Under the pieces are notes generated by a model. It searched no databases. It was not told the origin of the DNA and saw only the letters and a list, made by a program, of their open reading frames with translations. 64,000 nt of DNA. Origin: a bacterium. GTDB taxonomy: Bacteria > Vulcanimicrobiota > Vulcanimicrobiia > Vulcanimicrobiales > SCRA01. This document shows, piece by piece, positions 7,773 to 15,414 of this stretch. The position numbers and the translations under genes were made by a program. The DNA lies in NCBI GenBank assembly GCA_004298675.1, contig SCRI01000038.1:1-64000 (forward strand). The letters run 5' to 3'. Position 1 is the first letter of the stretch. Each line of letters opens with the position of its first letter.

Positions 7773-8462
7773 GTGTCCGGTCAACGCATCCTGCTCGTCG
7801 ACGACGAAGCGCAAATCGGCGAGGTCCTCAGCAAATATCTCGAGCGCGAGGGGTACGCCACCACGGTGGCCGTCACGGCGGCGGAGGCGCTCTCCACGGC
7901 GGAGAGCCAGCGCCCCGATCTGCTGATTCTGGACTTGAATCTTCCCGACGGTAGCGGGTTGGACGTCTTCCGCACGCTGACCGCGGCGGAGCCGCTCCCG
8001 ACGATCATGCTCACCGCGCGCTCGGACGAGATCGACCGCGTGGTTGGACTCGAGCTCGGCGCCGACGACTACATCACCAAGCCATTCTCCCCGCGTGAGG
8101 TGGTGGCGCGCGTGCGCGCGGTGCTGCGCCGCTCCTTGGGAGAGCACGAAGAGCGGGCCGTCAAAGTACTGCGCGTGCGCGACCTGACGATCGACGCACA
8201 GGCGCACGAAGTGCGCATCGGCGAGCGCGTGGTGACACTGACGCCCTCGGAGTTTCGCATCGTCGTCGCCTTGGCAACCAACGCCGGTCAGGTGCTGACG
8301 CGCTCGCAGTTGTTGGACGCGCTGCACGACGACGGTTCCATTTACGAGCGGACGCTCGACCGCCACATCAATAACTTGAGGAAGAAGATCGAACCCGATC
8401 CCGAGAACCCGACCTACGTCGTCACGGTTTTCGGAGTCGGCTACAAGATGCGGAAAGACTAG
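7773..8462 (+). CDS. OmpR/PhoB-family response regulator (3)
   Basis: The receiver has LVDDE, D54 in LLILDLNLPDG, LTARSD and ITKPF, and the winged helix ends FGVGYKMRKD. The GTG at 7773 was chosen because the conserved receiver strand begins four codons later; the long frame upstream overlaps the Usp gene and is not conserved. The stop TAG directly abuts the ATG of the kinase at 8463. This is the only one of the three paralogues paired with a complete kinase. Confidence 0.92.
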   Translation: MSGQRILLVDDEAQIGEVLSKYLEREGYATTVAVTAAEALSTAESQRPDLLILDLNLPDGSGLDVFRTLTAAEPLPTIMLTARSDEIDRVVGLELGADDYITKPFSPREVVARVRAVLRRSLGEHEERAVKVLRVRDLTIDAQAHEVRIGERVVTLTPSEFRIVVALATNAGQVLTRSQLLDALHDDGSIYERTLDRHINNLRKKIEPDPENPTYVVTVFGVGYKMRKD

Positions 8463-9296
8463 ATGGAAAGCCTGCTCCACGCCATCGATAGCGCGCTGCT
8501 CGGGCGCTGGACCGACGCCAAGGACGATCTGCGACGCTTGGGAGATCCGGCCTTGGACGGGGTGGCGCGGCGGCTGTTGGAGTTGGTGAGTCAGCTCGAG
8601 CGGGCGGAGGCGGCGCGCACGCGTCATCTCGCGACGTTGCGGCACGAAATCGGAAATCCGTTGGCGATCGCGCAGGCCAATGTCGAGGGCATGCTGGACG
8701 GGGTGCTGGAACGCTCCGACGAGCGGCTGCTGGGAATCCAGGAGGCTATCGAGGCCGCGGGCGCCCTCGCCAACGACTTGCCGCGCGCGCCGCGAGAGAT
8801 CGGTGAGGCACCCCCGATCCGCATCGACACCTTCAACGTCTGCGCGCTGATCGCCGCGGAGGCCGCCTCTGCGCGCGGCTTGGCGGTCTCCAAAGGCGTC
8901 GAGCTCGTCTATCTTGCCTGCGGCAAGCATTACAACGAGTGCACGATGTACCGCGGCGATCCCACGCGCGTGGGGCAGATCTTGCGCAACGTGATGATCA
9001 ACGCCGTGCGCTACACGCCGCCGGGAGGACGGGTGGAGATGCGCTGCGACCGTCCCGATGGCGAGCTAACCGTGGTCATCAGCGATTCGGGGCCAGGCAT
9101 CGGCTCCGCGGAACTCCCGCATGTATTCGAGGCCGGCTTCCGTGGCAGCGAGGCGCAACGCCGGGTCCCGGGTTCAGGCTTGGGACTGGCGGTGGTCGAT
9201 CAATTGCTCCGGCGCATCGGCGGCAACGCGCGGGTGGAGTCGATCGAGGGCAGCGGCACGACCTTCGTCATCAACCTGCCCGCCGCGGAACTCTAG
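8463..9296 (+). CDS. Cytosolic sensor histidine kinase (intact)
   Basis: This 277-residue soluble kinase has an N-terminal segment shared with the 6503 gene, a HisKA hairpin with H61 in LRHEIGNPLA, and a complete HATPase_c domain. The domain shows N-box RNVMINAVRYTPPGG, G1 box DSGPGIG, F-box VFEAGFRG and G2 box GSGLGLAV. No transmembrane or recognisable sensor domain is visible. The input may come from the short N-terminal domain or from partners such as the neighbouring Usp or SRPBCC proteins (inference). It could serve all three regulators. It overlaps the convergent raiA-like gene by 4 bases. Confidence 0.93.
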   Translation: MESLLHAIDSALLGRWTDAKDDLRRLGDPALDGVARRLLELVSQLERAEAARTRHLATLRHEIGNPLAIAQANVEGMLDGVLERSDERLLGIQEAIEAAGALANDLPRAPREIGEAPPIRIDTFNVCALIAAEAASARGLAVSKGVELVYLACGKHYNECTMYRGDPTRVGQILRNVMINAVRYTPPGGRVEMRCDRPDGELTVVISDSGPGIGSAELPHVFEAGFRGSEAQRRVPGSGLGLAVVDQLLRRIGGNARVESIEGSGTTFVINLPAAEL

Positions 9297-9598
9297 GAGG
9301 CGGCGCGCAAGCGCAGGCTATTCGTCGCGACGCGAAAGGCCGAGAACGTCGCCAGATAGGGATCTCGATCGAGTGCATGGGCCTGAACGGCCTCGCTGGA
9401 GTCGGCGATCTTGGCATCGACGCGGACGTGGAAGAGGCTGCTGCTCGCGCGCGGGCGCCCAGCCGGCTCGAGCGTGACGCAGCAGGCGGCCAGCGCGACA
9501 CAGTGCCGCCCCAAGCGCCCCGCTTGATCGCGCACCAGACGCTCGAGCGACGCGGATCGATCGATGAGGCGGAACGAGATGACGATCGGGTAGTTCAT
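9293..9598 (-). CDS. Short ribosome hibernation factor, RaiA/HPF family
   Basis: About 101 residues match the beta-alpha-beta-beta-beta-alpha HPF/RaiA pattern: ISFRLIDRSASLERLVRD helix, then CCVTLEP and SSLFHVRVDAKI strands, then the C-terminal helix PYLATFSAFRVATNSLR. It lacks the C-terminal dimerisation domain of long HPF. Such proteins bind the 30S decoding region and inactivate ribosomes in stasis. ATG 9598 has GGAGG about 9 bases upstream. Its position beside Usp and two-component genes fits a dormancy role. Confidence 0.75.
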   Translation of the reverse strand: MNYPIVISFRLIDRSASLERLVRDQAGRLGRHCVALAACCVTLEPAGRPRASSSLFHVRVDAKIADSSEAVQAHALDRDPYLATFSAFRVATNSLRLRAAS

Positions 9599-9668
9599 CG
9601 CGGGACACACCTCCCACGCTGATCGTAACCCGCAGCTTTGTACCTGGTTAGGAAGCGCTGGGGAACGT

Positions 9669-10151
9669 TTAATGCTGCAGCTCTTCGCGTTTACGGGCCT
9701 CGCCGGCGCGATAGGCTTCCTCCATGCGCCGCGCGATGTCGCGCAACAACGTGCGTGCGGTGGCCTTGGCGATGCGGTGTCCCAGGGCCGCGTCGAAGGC
9801 ACGCCCAGGGGCTCCGAAGGGAGGCTCGTAGGAGCCCTCCAACACCAGCCGGCAGGTACCGTAATCCTCGCTGCCTTTGATGGAGATGCGCCCGTCGAAC
9901 GACGGATAGATGCCTTCGCGCGGCGTCCAGCTGATGCTCCAGACCTCGCTCTCGTGGCTGGGGTCGGTGAGCGGCGCGCAGCGTACGGTCACGGTGTGCG
10001 TCAAACCTGGACCGCCGCTGTCGCCGGGCAAAGGAACCCGCAACTCCAGAGCGCTGCTGGCGGAGGAGTCCGTCGGCAGCACTTGCGCCAAGTACCCGTG
10101 TGCGTGGGCCAGCGGGCAGGCGACAAAGACGCGTTCGCGTATCTCGCTCAT
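9669..10151 (-). CDS. SRPBCC-like protein, paralogue 3
   Basis: About 160 residues, with the family signature YEPPFGAPGRAFDAALGHRI followed by ATARTLLRDI. The domain order is the same as in the paralogues at 2210, 5282 and 10246. ATG 10151 begins the conserved strand; GATCAT lies 6 bases upstream, a weak match to the -10/leaderless geometry. It is divergent from paralogue 4, with 94 bases between the starts. Function is unknown; the family binds hydrophobic ligands. Confidence 0.62.
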   Translation of the reverse strand: MSEIRERVFVACPLAHAHGYLAQVLPTDSSASSALELRVPLPGDSGGPGLTHTVTVRCAPLTDPSHESEVWSISWTPREGIYPSFDGRISIKGSEDYGTCRLVLEGSYEPPFGAPGRAFDAALGHRIAKATARTLLRDIARRMEEAYRAGEARKREELQH

Positions 10152-10245
10152 GGGAAGATGATCGCCCGGATGGGGGAAGGCGTCAAGAACCATGCCTTCA
10201 CCGGTCCTTCCCGCTCAATTCTCGCTGGCGAGGGATGCTCCAACG

Positions 10246-10710
10246 ATGGCGCATGTTTTCTATGAGAGCGAGGTAGCTTGCGCGCCCGAGGAGGTTGCGG
10301 ACCGCTTACGGGACGCCCTCGCCCCCGGGGAGCCCGATCAGCCCGGCACGTGGTACGAGCTGGACGTTCCCTTTGAGGACCTGCATCTGCCACGCTTGGG
10401 CCGCTTCACCCGCAAGGTGCTGATGAACCTGGGAGAACCCGAGCAACGCACCCACGCCACCCTGGTGCCGATCAGGTGGCGCGTCACCGATAGCCGCGCC
10501 TTTCCCGAATTTCACGGTTGGATCGAGGTGGTTCCGCTCTCGTCGACGCACGCGAAGCTGGCGATCTTGGGCGATTACACACCGCCGCTGGGTCCGCTTG
10601 GACTCATGATCGACCGCGTGGGTGGCAATGCGGTAGCCGAAATAACCGTGCGCCGCCTGCTGCAGCGGCTACGTCTGGTGCTGGAGGCGGGGACGCGGCG
10701 ACGCGGCTGA
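10246..10710 (+). CDS. SRPBCC-like protein, paralogue 4
   Basis: This 154-residue protein is closest to paralogue 1: VACAPEEVADRLRDAL versus VACAAEHVPEYLAQAL at the N terminus, then YELDVPFEDLHLPRLGRF, and the signature YTPPLGPLGLMIDRVGGNAV. ATG 10246 was chosen over an upstream in-frame ATG because conservation starts there; GATGCT lies 6 bases upstream. It runs in the same direction as the DUF2249 cluster 56 bases downstream. The ligand is unknown. Confidence 0.62.
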   Translation: MAHVFYESEVACAPEEVADRLRDALAPGEPDQPGTWYELDVPFEDLHLPRLGRFTRKVLMNLGEPEQRTHATLVPIRWRVTDSRAFPEFHGWIEVVPLSSTHAKLAILGDYTPPLGPLGLMIDRVGGNAVAEITVRRLLQRLRLVLEAGTRRRG

Positions 10711-10754
10711 GTCGCGTGAGACCCGGGTCGCTGTGAGCCCGGGCGGGGCGGACG

Positions 10755-10760
10755 TACGAT
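10755..10760 (+). promoter_or_regulatory. Candidate -10 box TACGAT for the DUF2249 cluster
   Basis: TACGAT ends 6 bases before ATG 10767 with no ribosome site between, again the leaderless layout. It may be the main promoter of the cluster 10767-12973. Confidence 0.4.
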
Positions 10761-10766
10761 GGCGCC

Positions 10767-11015
10767 ATGATCGAACTCGATGTTCGCCCGCTTCCGCCGG
10801 GCCGCAAGCACACCACTATCTTCGAGAAGTACGAAGCGCTCGCGCTCGGCGACACGCTGCGTATCATCAATGACCACGATCCGCGCCCATTGCGGTTCGA
10901 ACTCGACCACGATTATCCCAACACGTTCTCGTGGGAGTACGCCGCCAAGGGTCCCGACGTTTGGCTAGTCGACATCAAGAAGACCACGGCTCTGGGCGAG
11001 CGCGTCGCGGACTGA
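10767..11015 (+). CDS. DUF2249 protein (1)
   Basis: An 82-residue stand-alone DUF2249 (PF10006-type) domain with the full family pattern: LDVRPLPPGRKHTTIFEKYE, then GDTLRIINDHDPRPLRFEL, then FSWEYAAKGPDVWLVDI. DUF2249 proteins have no established biochemistry. They are often found with hemerythrins, NnrS, Nor and Nir genes in denitrifiers, which suggests a link to NO or metal handling. It heads a tightly packed cluster with two more DUF2249 genes and an NnrS-like protein. Confidence 0.88.
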   Translation: MIELDVRPLPPGRKHTTIFEKYEALALGDTLRIINDHDPRPLRFELDHDYPNTFSWEYAAKGPDVWLVDIKKTTALGERVAD

Positions 11016-11020
11016 TCGGC

Positions 11021-11248
11021 GTGGAACCGAAAGTCCTGGACGTCCGCCCCTACCACGAACGTGGTGAGGAGCCGTATCAGGCGATCATGGACGCCGTTGA
11101 CTCCCTCGCAGCGGGGCAGAGCCTGCTCCTCATCAATACATTCGAACCCACACCGCTCTACCGCGTGATGGATCGCAAGGGTTTCGACCATGAGTGCACG
11201 CGCGTAACGGACGGAGAGTTTCATATCCGCTTCGCGCCTAGATCATGA
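11021..11248 (+). CDS. DUF2249 protein (2)
   Basis: A 75-residue DUF2249 relative: VLDVRPYHERGEEPYQAIMD, GQSLLLINTFEPTPLYRVMD and a short C-terminal strand EFHIRFAP. The usual DHDPxPL is altered to TFEPTPL, so a conserved acidic/His position is lost. GTG 11021 lies 5 bases after the previous stop and 6 codons before LDVR. Its TGA overlaps the ATG of the next gene (ATGA), indicating coupled translation. Confidence 0.8.
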   Translation: MEPKVLDVRPYHERGEEPYQAIMDAVDSLAAGQSLLLINTFEPTPLYRVMDRKGFDHECTRVTDGEFHIRFAPRS

Positions 11249-12444
11249 TCTCGTCGGGTGAAAGCGTCAGCGATCCGGCGGGGAGCGGTGGGCTCCTCGC
11301 CGTTTCGTTGGCGTTCTTCCTGTGCGGCTGCATCGCGCTGATCGTGCACGGTGCCTCGCTGCTCACGCTGCACGCCTTCGCGGCATTCACCGTCATGGCC
11401 GTGGTCGGCGCCTCCAATCAGCTCGTTCCGGTACTGACGGGGGCGCGGCCGGCTCCGGCGCGCAACGTGATCGTCCTCTCGGCGCCGCTGGTGTTGGGCT
11501 TTATCTTCCTGCTGGGTGGCTTCGCAGGCTTTCACGGGCTCTTCTCGATCGCCGCGCCACTGCTCTTCGTGGGCGTGACGGCGTGGTCGATCTGGACGAT
11601 CAACCGCATCCGGACGGCGCCGCTGGAGGCGCAGACGCGCGCGGCGGTGGTCACGGCGACGGTGGCCTTCATTGCCGCGGCTACGCTCGGGGCGATCATG
11701 GCACTGGCACTGGACGGCCGCCTTCCGGCTGCGCTGCTGTTGCTGGCACCGGCGCATGCGTCGCTGGTGATCATCGCCTTCGCCAGCACCTTCGTCTTCG
11801 CCGTCTCGTACCGTTTCGTGCCGATGTTCTCGCTGGCGCACACCACCGAGGGGCGCTGGACGCGCAGCGCGCAGTGGACGATCGCCGTGGCCGGCGTCGT
11901 TGGCGCGCTGATCTTCCTCAGCGCCTGGTACATGCGCGCGGCCGCCGTGATCGCGCTCGTCTCGGTGATCGCGGCGGTCGTCGTGCACGTGCAGACGCTG
12001 AAGAAGCGCATGCGCAAGAAGATCGACGTGAGCCTGCGCTACGCGTCGGCAGCCTGGGTCTTCGCGTTCTTGGCAGCCTGCTGCACGCTGCTTGCCACGT
12101 GGCATCCGGACAAGGCTCCGGCGGCCGTTGCGTTCGCGATCCTCGGGTGGCTCTCGCTCTCGATTCTGGGCTACTCGTACAAAGTGGTGGGTTTCCTGGC
12201 GTGGGAGTACGCCCGGCGCAAGCACCCGACCGCTAAGCTGCCGGCGCTGGGAAATGCCGTGCCGGAGCGTGCGTCGAACATCAGCCTCGGGCTGCTGATC
12301 GCCGGGACGGTGGGCGCCGCCCTCTCGATGGCGATCGCTCCTCAGGCGCTGCGAGCGGCAGCCGCGATTTATGCGGTGGGCGGTTTCGGAGCCGTGGCCG
12401 TCCTCACGCAACTAGGATGGCGTTACGTTGGGTTGAAAGCATGA
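11245..12444 (+). CDS. Polytopic NnrS/heme-copper-oxidase-subunit-I-like membrane protein
   Basis: A 399-residue protein with about 12 hydrophobic helices. Two segments resemble heme-binding helices of NnrS and subunit-I-like proteins: HGASLLTLHAFAAF leading to GASNQLVPVL, and HASLVIIAFASTFVFAVSYR leading to FVPMFSLAH. NnrS proteins are heme- and copper-containing membrane proteins that relieve NO stress, for example by protecting iron-dinitrosyl-sensitive targets. Genes on both sides overlap by ATGA and encode DUF2249 domains. The family call is by motif and topology; a divergent NorB-like role is possible. Confidence 0.65.
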   Translation: MISSGESVSDPAGSGGLLAVSLAFFLCGCIALIVHGASLLTLHAFAAFTVMAVVGASNQLVPVLTGARPAPARNVIVLSAPLVLGFIFLLGGFAGFHGLFSIAAPLLFVGVTAWSIWTINRIRTAPLEAQTRAAVVTATVAFIAAATLGAIMALALDGRLPAALLLLAPAHASLVIIAFASTFVFAVSYRFVPMFSLAHTTEGRWTRSAQWTIAVAGVVGALIFLSAWYMRAAAVIALVSVIAAVVVHVQTLKKRMRKKIDVSLRYASAAWVFAFLAACCTLLATWHPDKAPAAVAFAILGWLSLSILGYSYKVVGFLAWEYARRKHPTAKLPALGNAVPERASNISLGLLIAGTVGAALSMAIAPQALRAAAAIYAVGGFGAVAVLTQLGWRYVGLKA

Positions 12445-12659
12445 ACGAGATTCAATTGGACAATCGCGGGCTCCATCCACCGGAGCCGATGATCCGCATT
12501 CTGGAAGCGCTCGACAACATGAACGGTCCGGGCAAGCTCACGGCCATCATGGAGCGCCAGCCGCGTTTCCTGTTCCCCGAGCTGGAGACGCGCGGACTGC
12601 GCTACACTTGCGAGCCGAATGGAGAAGGGTACTTGCTGACCGTGGAGCGAGACGCATGA
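12441..12659 (+). CDS. DUF2249 protein (3)
   Basis: A 72-residue DUF2249-type protein: EIQLDNRGLHPPEPMIRILE, KLTAIMERQPRFLFPELETR and GEGYLLTVER. DHDPxPL is replaced by ERQPRFL. This shorter form resembles DUF2249 proteins found next to DUF59 genes in denitrifiers. Start and stop overlap the flanking genes (ATGA on both sides), so it is coupled to the NnrS-like gene and the DUF59 gene. Confidence 0.78.
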   Translation: MNEIQLDNRGLHPPEPMIRILEALDNMNGPGKLTAIMERQPRFLFPELETRGLRYTCEPNGEGYLLTVERDA

Positions 12660-12973
12660 GCGCCGAGATGACTCCGCTGCACGAGGAAGTGCTGCAGCAG
12701 CTGACCTCGGTGATCGATCCCGAGCTCGGCATCGACATCGTGAACTTGGGCCTGATCTACGGGATCGGCGTCGAGGATACCACTGGCCACGTCGACATCG
12801 TGATGACCCTGACCGTGCCCGGCTGCCCGATGCACGACACCATCAAGATGGATGTCGAGCGGGCCGTAACCTCGGTGCCGTGGGTCAGCGACGTCAACGT
12901 GAAGGTGACGTTCGAGCCGCCGTGGTCACCCGAGCGGATGAGCGAGGAAGCCCATCGCCAGCTCGGTCGCTGA
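12656..12973 (+). CDS. MIP18/DUF59 family metal-sulfur cluster assembly protein
   Basis: A 105-residue protein beginning LHEEVLQQLTSVIDPELGID with IVNLGLIYGI, then VDIVMTLTVPGCPMHDTIKM containing the conserved Cys, and VKVTFEPPWSPERMSEEA at the end. This is the PaaD/SufT-like DUF59 fold that helps deliver Fe-S clusters. Here it is coupled to DUF2249 (3). Fe-S repair or delivery during NO damage is a reasonable but unproved role. Confidence 0.9.
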   Translation: MSAEMTPLHEEVLQQLTSVIDPELGIDIVNLGLIYGIGVEDTTGHVDIVMTLTVPGCPMHDTIKMDVERAVTSVPWVSDVNVKVTFEPPWSPERMSEEAHRQLGR

Positions 12974-13022
12974 GTCTGCGGCGCCGAGAGGAGCGCGGCC
13001 CGCGCGGCGGAACCACCAGGGC

Positions 13023-13943
13023 GTGATCGCGCACCAGATCGACGTTCGCTCCATCCCTACCTGGTTGCGACACCGGGAGATCTTCGCGGCGTTCGATGGT
13101 TTGCGTCCGGGCGAGGAGTTGCAGCTCTCCACCGATCACGAGCCGCGCCCACTGCGCTACGAGTTCGACCGGCAACGCGAGGGACGTTTCGTCTGGCTGC
13201 AGCGTCAGCGCGGCGACGACGATTGGGTGGTGACGATCCGGCGCATCGACTCCGAGGGCCGTGACGGCAGCCTGGAGGACTTCTTCGGCCGCTGTGCGGC
13301 ATTGGAAGGCAGCAGCGATCAGACGCGCGGCGCGTTCATCGCCGCGGCTCAGGAACGCTCCATTCCGCATCGTGAGGCGCTCAACGAGCAGGGCTCGCAG
13401 TGGCCCTATTTGGGCTTCGTGCGCGAGGGGACGCTGGGCATGATCGCGGGCTCGGCCAACGGCCGCGAGCGTCTGCTCTTCGAGTTTCTGCCCTTCGAGA
13501 CGTTCGGTGAGATCACGCTGGTAGACGGCGGTACGATGCTGGGGCGGGTGGCACCGCCCTTTGGTGCCGCGCGCATCGTGGCCGTGCCGCGCAATGTCGT
13601 GCTCAAGCAGATGGAGAGCGACATCGCCCTGGTGCGATCGATCGCATTGCTGTGCGCCCAGCGCGGGCGGACGTTGGCCGAGCGCCTAGAGTTTCTGGCG
13701 GGGCGTTCCACCGTCGAGCGCGTGGCGCGCGCCCTGCTGCCGTATGCACCGCCGGACCAGGGCTTGGCACCCGTGCTCTCGTCGGCGCGGCGCATGAGTC
13801 AGAGCCAGCTCGCCGTGGCAGCGGGCACGGTCCGGGAGGTCGCCGCCCGCGCGCTCTTCGAGTTGGAGAACGCCGGAGCCATCGAGTTGGAGGGCGGACG
13901 CATCGCGCGCATCGATCGCGCGAAGCTCTCCTCGTTTCTCTAG
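13023..13943 (+). CDS. DUF2249-Crp/Fnr fusion transcriptional regulator
   Basis: Residues about 1-75 form a complete DUF2249 domain: IDVRSIPTWLRHREIFAAFD, STDHEPRPLRYEF, WVVTIRR. Residues about 105-190 look like the Crp beta-roll, with FLPFETFGEITLVDGGTML. Residues about 205-300 are a long dimer helix and a Crp-type helix-turn-helix, MSQSQLAVAAGTVREVAARA. No Fnr cysteine set is seen, so DUF2249 may replace the usual sensor input. The GTG at 13023 has no good ribosome site. It is 49 bases behind the DUF59 gene and is the obvious candidate regulator of the cluster. Confidence 0.85.
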   Translation: MIAHQIDVRSIPTWLRHREIFAAFDGLRPGEELQLSTDHEPRPLRYEFDRQREGRFVWLQRQRGDDDWVVTIRRIDSEGRDGSLEDFFGRCAALEGSSDQTRGAFIAAAQERSIPHREALNEQGSQWPYLGFVREGTLGMIAGSANGRERLLFEFLPFETFGEITLVDGGTMLGRVAPPFGAARIVAVPRNVVLKQMESDIALVRSIALLCAQRGRTLAERLEFLAGRSTVERVARALLPYAPPDQGLAPVLSSARRMSQSQLAVAAGTVREVAARALFELENAGAIELEGGRIARIDRAKLSSFL

Positions 13944-13969
13944 CGGCGCGGATCCTCATGGCCAAGAGA

Positions 13970-14839
13970 TCAGAGATCGCGCAGGCGGCGCAGCGTGGGG
14001 TCGTCACGGTAGACATCCAGCAGGTGCTGCGTGCGCACGTCTCCGAGGGCGATCGGCGCTGACTCGCTGGGCCTGATCTCGCCGCGCGCCGAGACGAACA
14101 CGTAGCCTCTGCCCTCGCTCATGGCCGGGACCGCGAAGAGCGCGGAGGCCGCCTTGGCCGGGCGCGCCGCTTGATCCATGGACTCCAGTCGCCGGGCCGC
14201 ATAGTGCGCGTAGTCCGGCGCCTCCCACACGCGCAGGTCGAACGGTGCGTTCAGCCAGAGGGCGAAGAGGGTTGCGCAGGCAGCCTCGGTCTGTTCTGCG
14301 TTGAGACCGTCTTGCGCCGCCGCGTGCAACGGCGCAAGCACGAAGCGGACGTTCCAGAGGGAGATGCCCAGCGGCGGCAGCAGCGCGGCGAGCTCGCGCA
14401 GTTGGCCGAGATTGCGTAGCGTGAGCAGCGTCTCGGCGTGCAGTTCGAAACCTGCCGCGCGTGCCGCTAGGGCCGTGCGCAGATCGGCTTGCGGGGTGTC
14501 GACCGGTACGGCTAGACGCGTGCAGCCCGCTGCGTAGAGGCGGCGCAGGCTCTCCGCACCCGGCGCTCCAGCGGCGCGAGTCGAGACGATCGAGCGCAGG
14601 CCCAGCGCCGACGCCGCGGCGATGATTTCGCAGAGATCGGTACGCGCGAAGGCGTCGCCGGTGATACAGAGCAGGGGACTGCCGCAGCGCGCGACGTCGG
14701 CGATGAATGCTTTGGCCTGCGCCGTCGTCAGCGCGTCCGCCGGACTCATGCCCGAGCGCGCCACTTCCCAGGCGATGACGCGTGGAGCGTCGGCGTAGGT
14801 GACGTCAATGGGGGGTCGGATCACCACGTGCTCAAGCAA
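13970..14839 (-). CDS. Radical SAM/SPASM-like protein without cluster-binding cysteines
   Basis: The 289-residue sequence follows the radical SAM/SPASM family close to TIGR04053: PRVIAWEVARS, then LTTAQAKAFIADV, SPLLCITGDAFARTDL, LGISLWNVRFVL, and a C-terminal GYVFVSARGEIRPSES. The CxxxCxxC that should follow the AWEV strand is missing, and the GGDP motif is reduced. It should therefore not bind the SAM [4Fe-4S] cluster. The frame is intact over the full length, so it is probably functional in another way. The TTG start at 14839 is uncertain; GTG 14827 is an alternative. It converges on the DUF2249-Crp gene. Confidence 0.7.
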   Translation of the reverse strand: MLEHVVIRPPIDVTYADAPRVIAWEVARSGMSPADALTTAQAKAFIADVARCGSPLLCITGDAFARTDLCEIIAAASALGLRSIVSTRAAGAPGAESLRRLYAAGCTRLAVPVDTPQADLRTALAARAAGFELHAETLLTLRNLGQLRELAALLPPLGISLWNVRFVLAPLHAAAQDGLNAEQTEAACATLFALWLNAPFDLRVWEAPDYAHYAARRLESMDQAARPAKAASALFAVPAMSEGRGYVFVSARGEIRPSESAPIALGDVRTQHLLDVYRDDPTLRRLRDL

Positions 14840-14896
14840 ACCGCAGCCGTGAGAATGGCTGAGGAGCGGTGCGTGAAGAGGGAGTGAAGTCTGCGC

Positions 14897-15268
14897 TCAG
14901 CCGCGCTTGGCGACGAGATCCTCTAATGCGTTGCGGAGCACGACGGCCTGATTGTGCTCTTCGTCCTTCGCACCGTAGACGAGGGTTAGGCGCTCGTGGC
15001 CGTGCGCGGCCTTGAGCAGTTCGGTCAAGCGCGCGTATTGATCGGGTGAGGCCAGCTCTCTGCGGTAGCGCTCGCAGAAGCCTTTCCAGCGCGCGGGCTC
15101 GTGGTTGAACCACTGACGCAGTGTGCTGCTGGGGCCCAGTTCGCGCATCCAAAGATCGAGCGCTAGCTCGCTTTTGGTTTTACCGCGAGGCCAGAGCCGA
15201 TCCACGAGCACGCGGAAACCGTCGTGTGGGGCGGGCTCCTCGTAGGCTCGCTTGATAACGATGTTCAC
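14897..15268 (-). CDS. DUF488 family protein (YeaO-like)
   Basis: A 123-residue DUF488 protein with FRVLVDRLWPRGKTKSELAL, the helix LRQWFNHEPARWKGFCERYR and a C-terminal LTLVYGAKDEEHNQAVVL. Family members are small cytosolic proteins of unknown function, common in redox and metal-stress contexts. The start is GTG 15268 with no clear ribosome site. Confidence 0.9.
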   Translation of the reverse strand: MNIVIKRAYEEPAPHDGFRVLVDRLWPRGKTKSELALDLWMRELGPSSTLRQWFNHEPARWKGFCERYRRELASPDQYARLTELLKAAHGHERLTLVYGAKDEEHNQAVVLRNALEDLVAKRG

Positions 15269-15414
15269 GGTAACGCATCATTCCGCTCCGTTCCCGGAAA
15301 GTCCCGCGCGCGCAATCCGTGCCCTGCGCCCGTTCGTACAACATCACGGACGGCGCGCGGGAATGCGAACTCCGCCGCCTGGGATTTGCACTACATCAAC
15401 GATACGAGGAGAGT

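Noticed and set aside
11221-12411. 396-codon minus-strand reading frame
   Set aside because: It is antisense to the NnrS-like gene, strongly Arg/Gln/His-rich, with no motif; typical GC-rich shadow.
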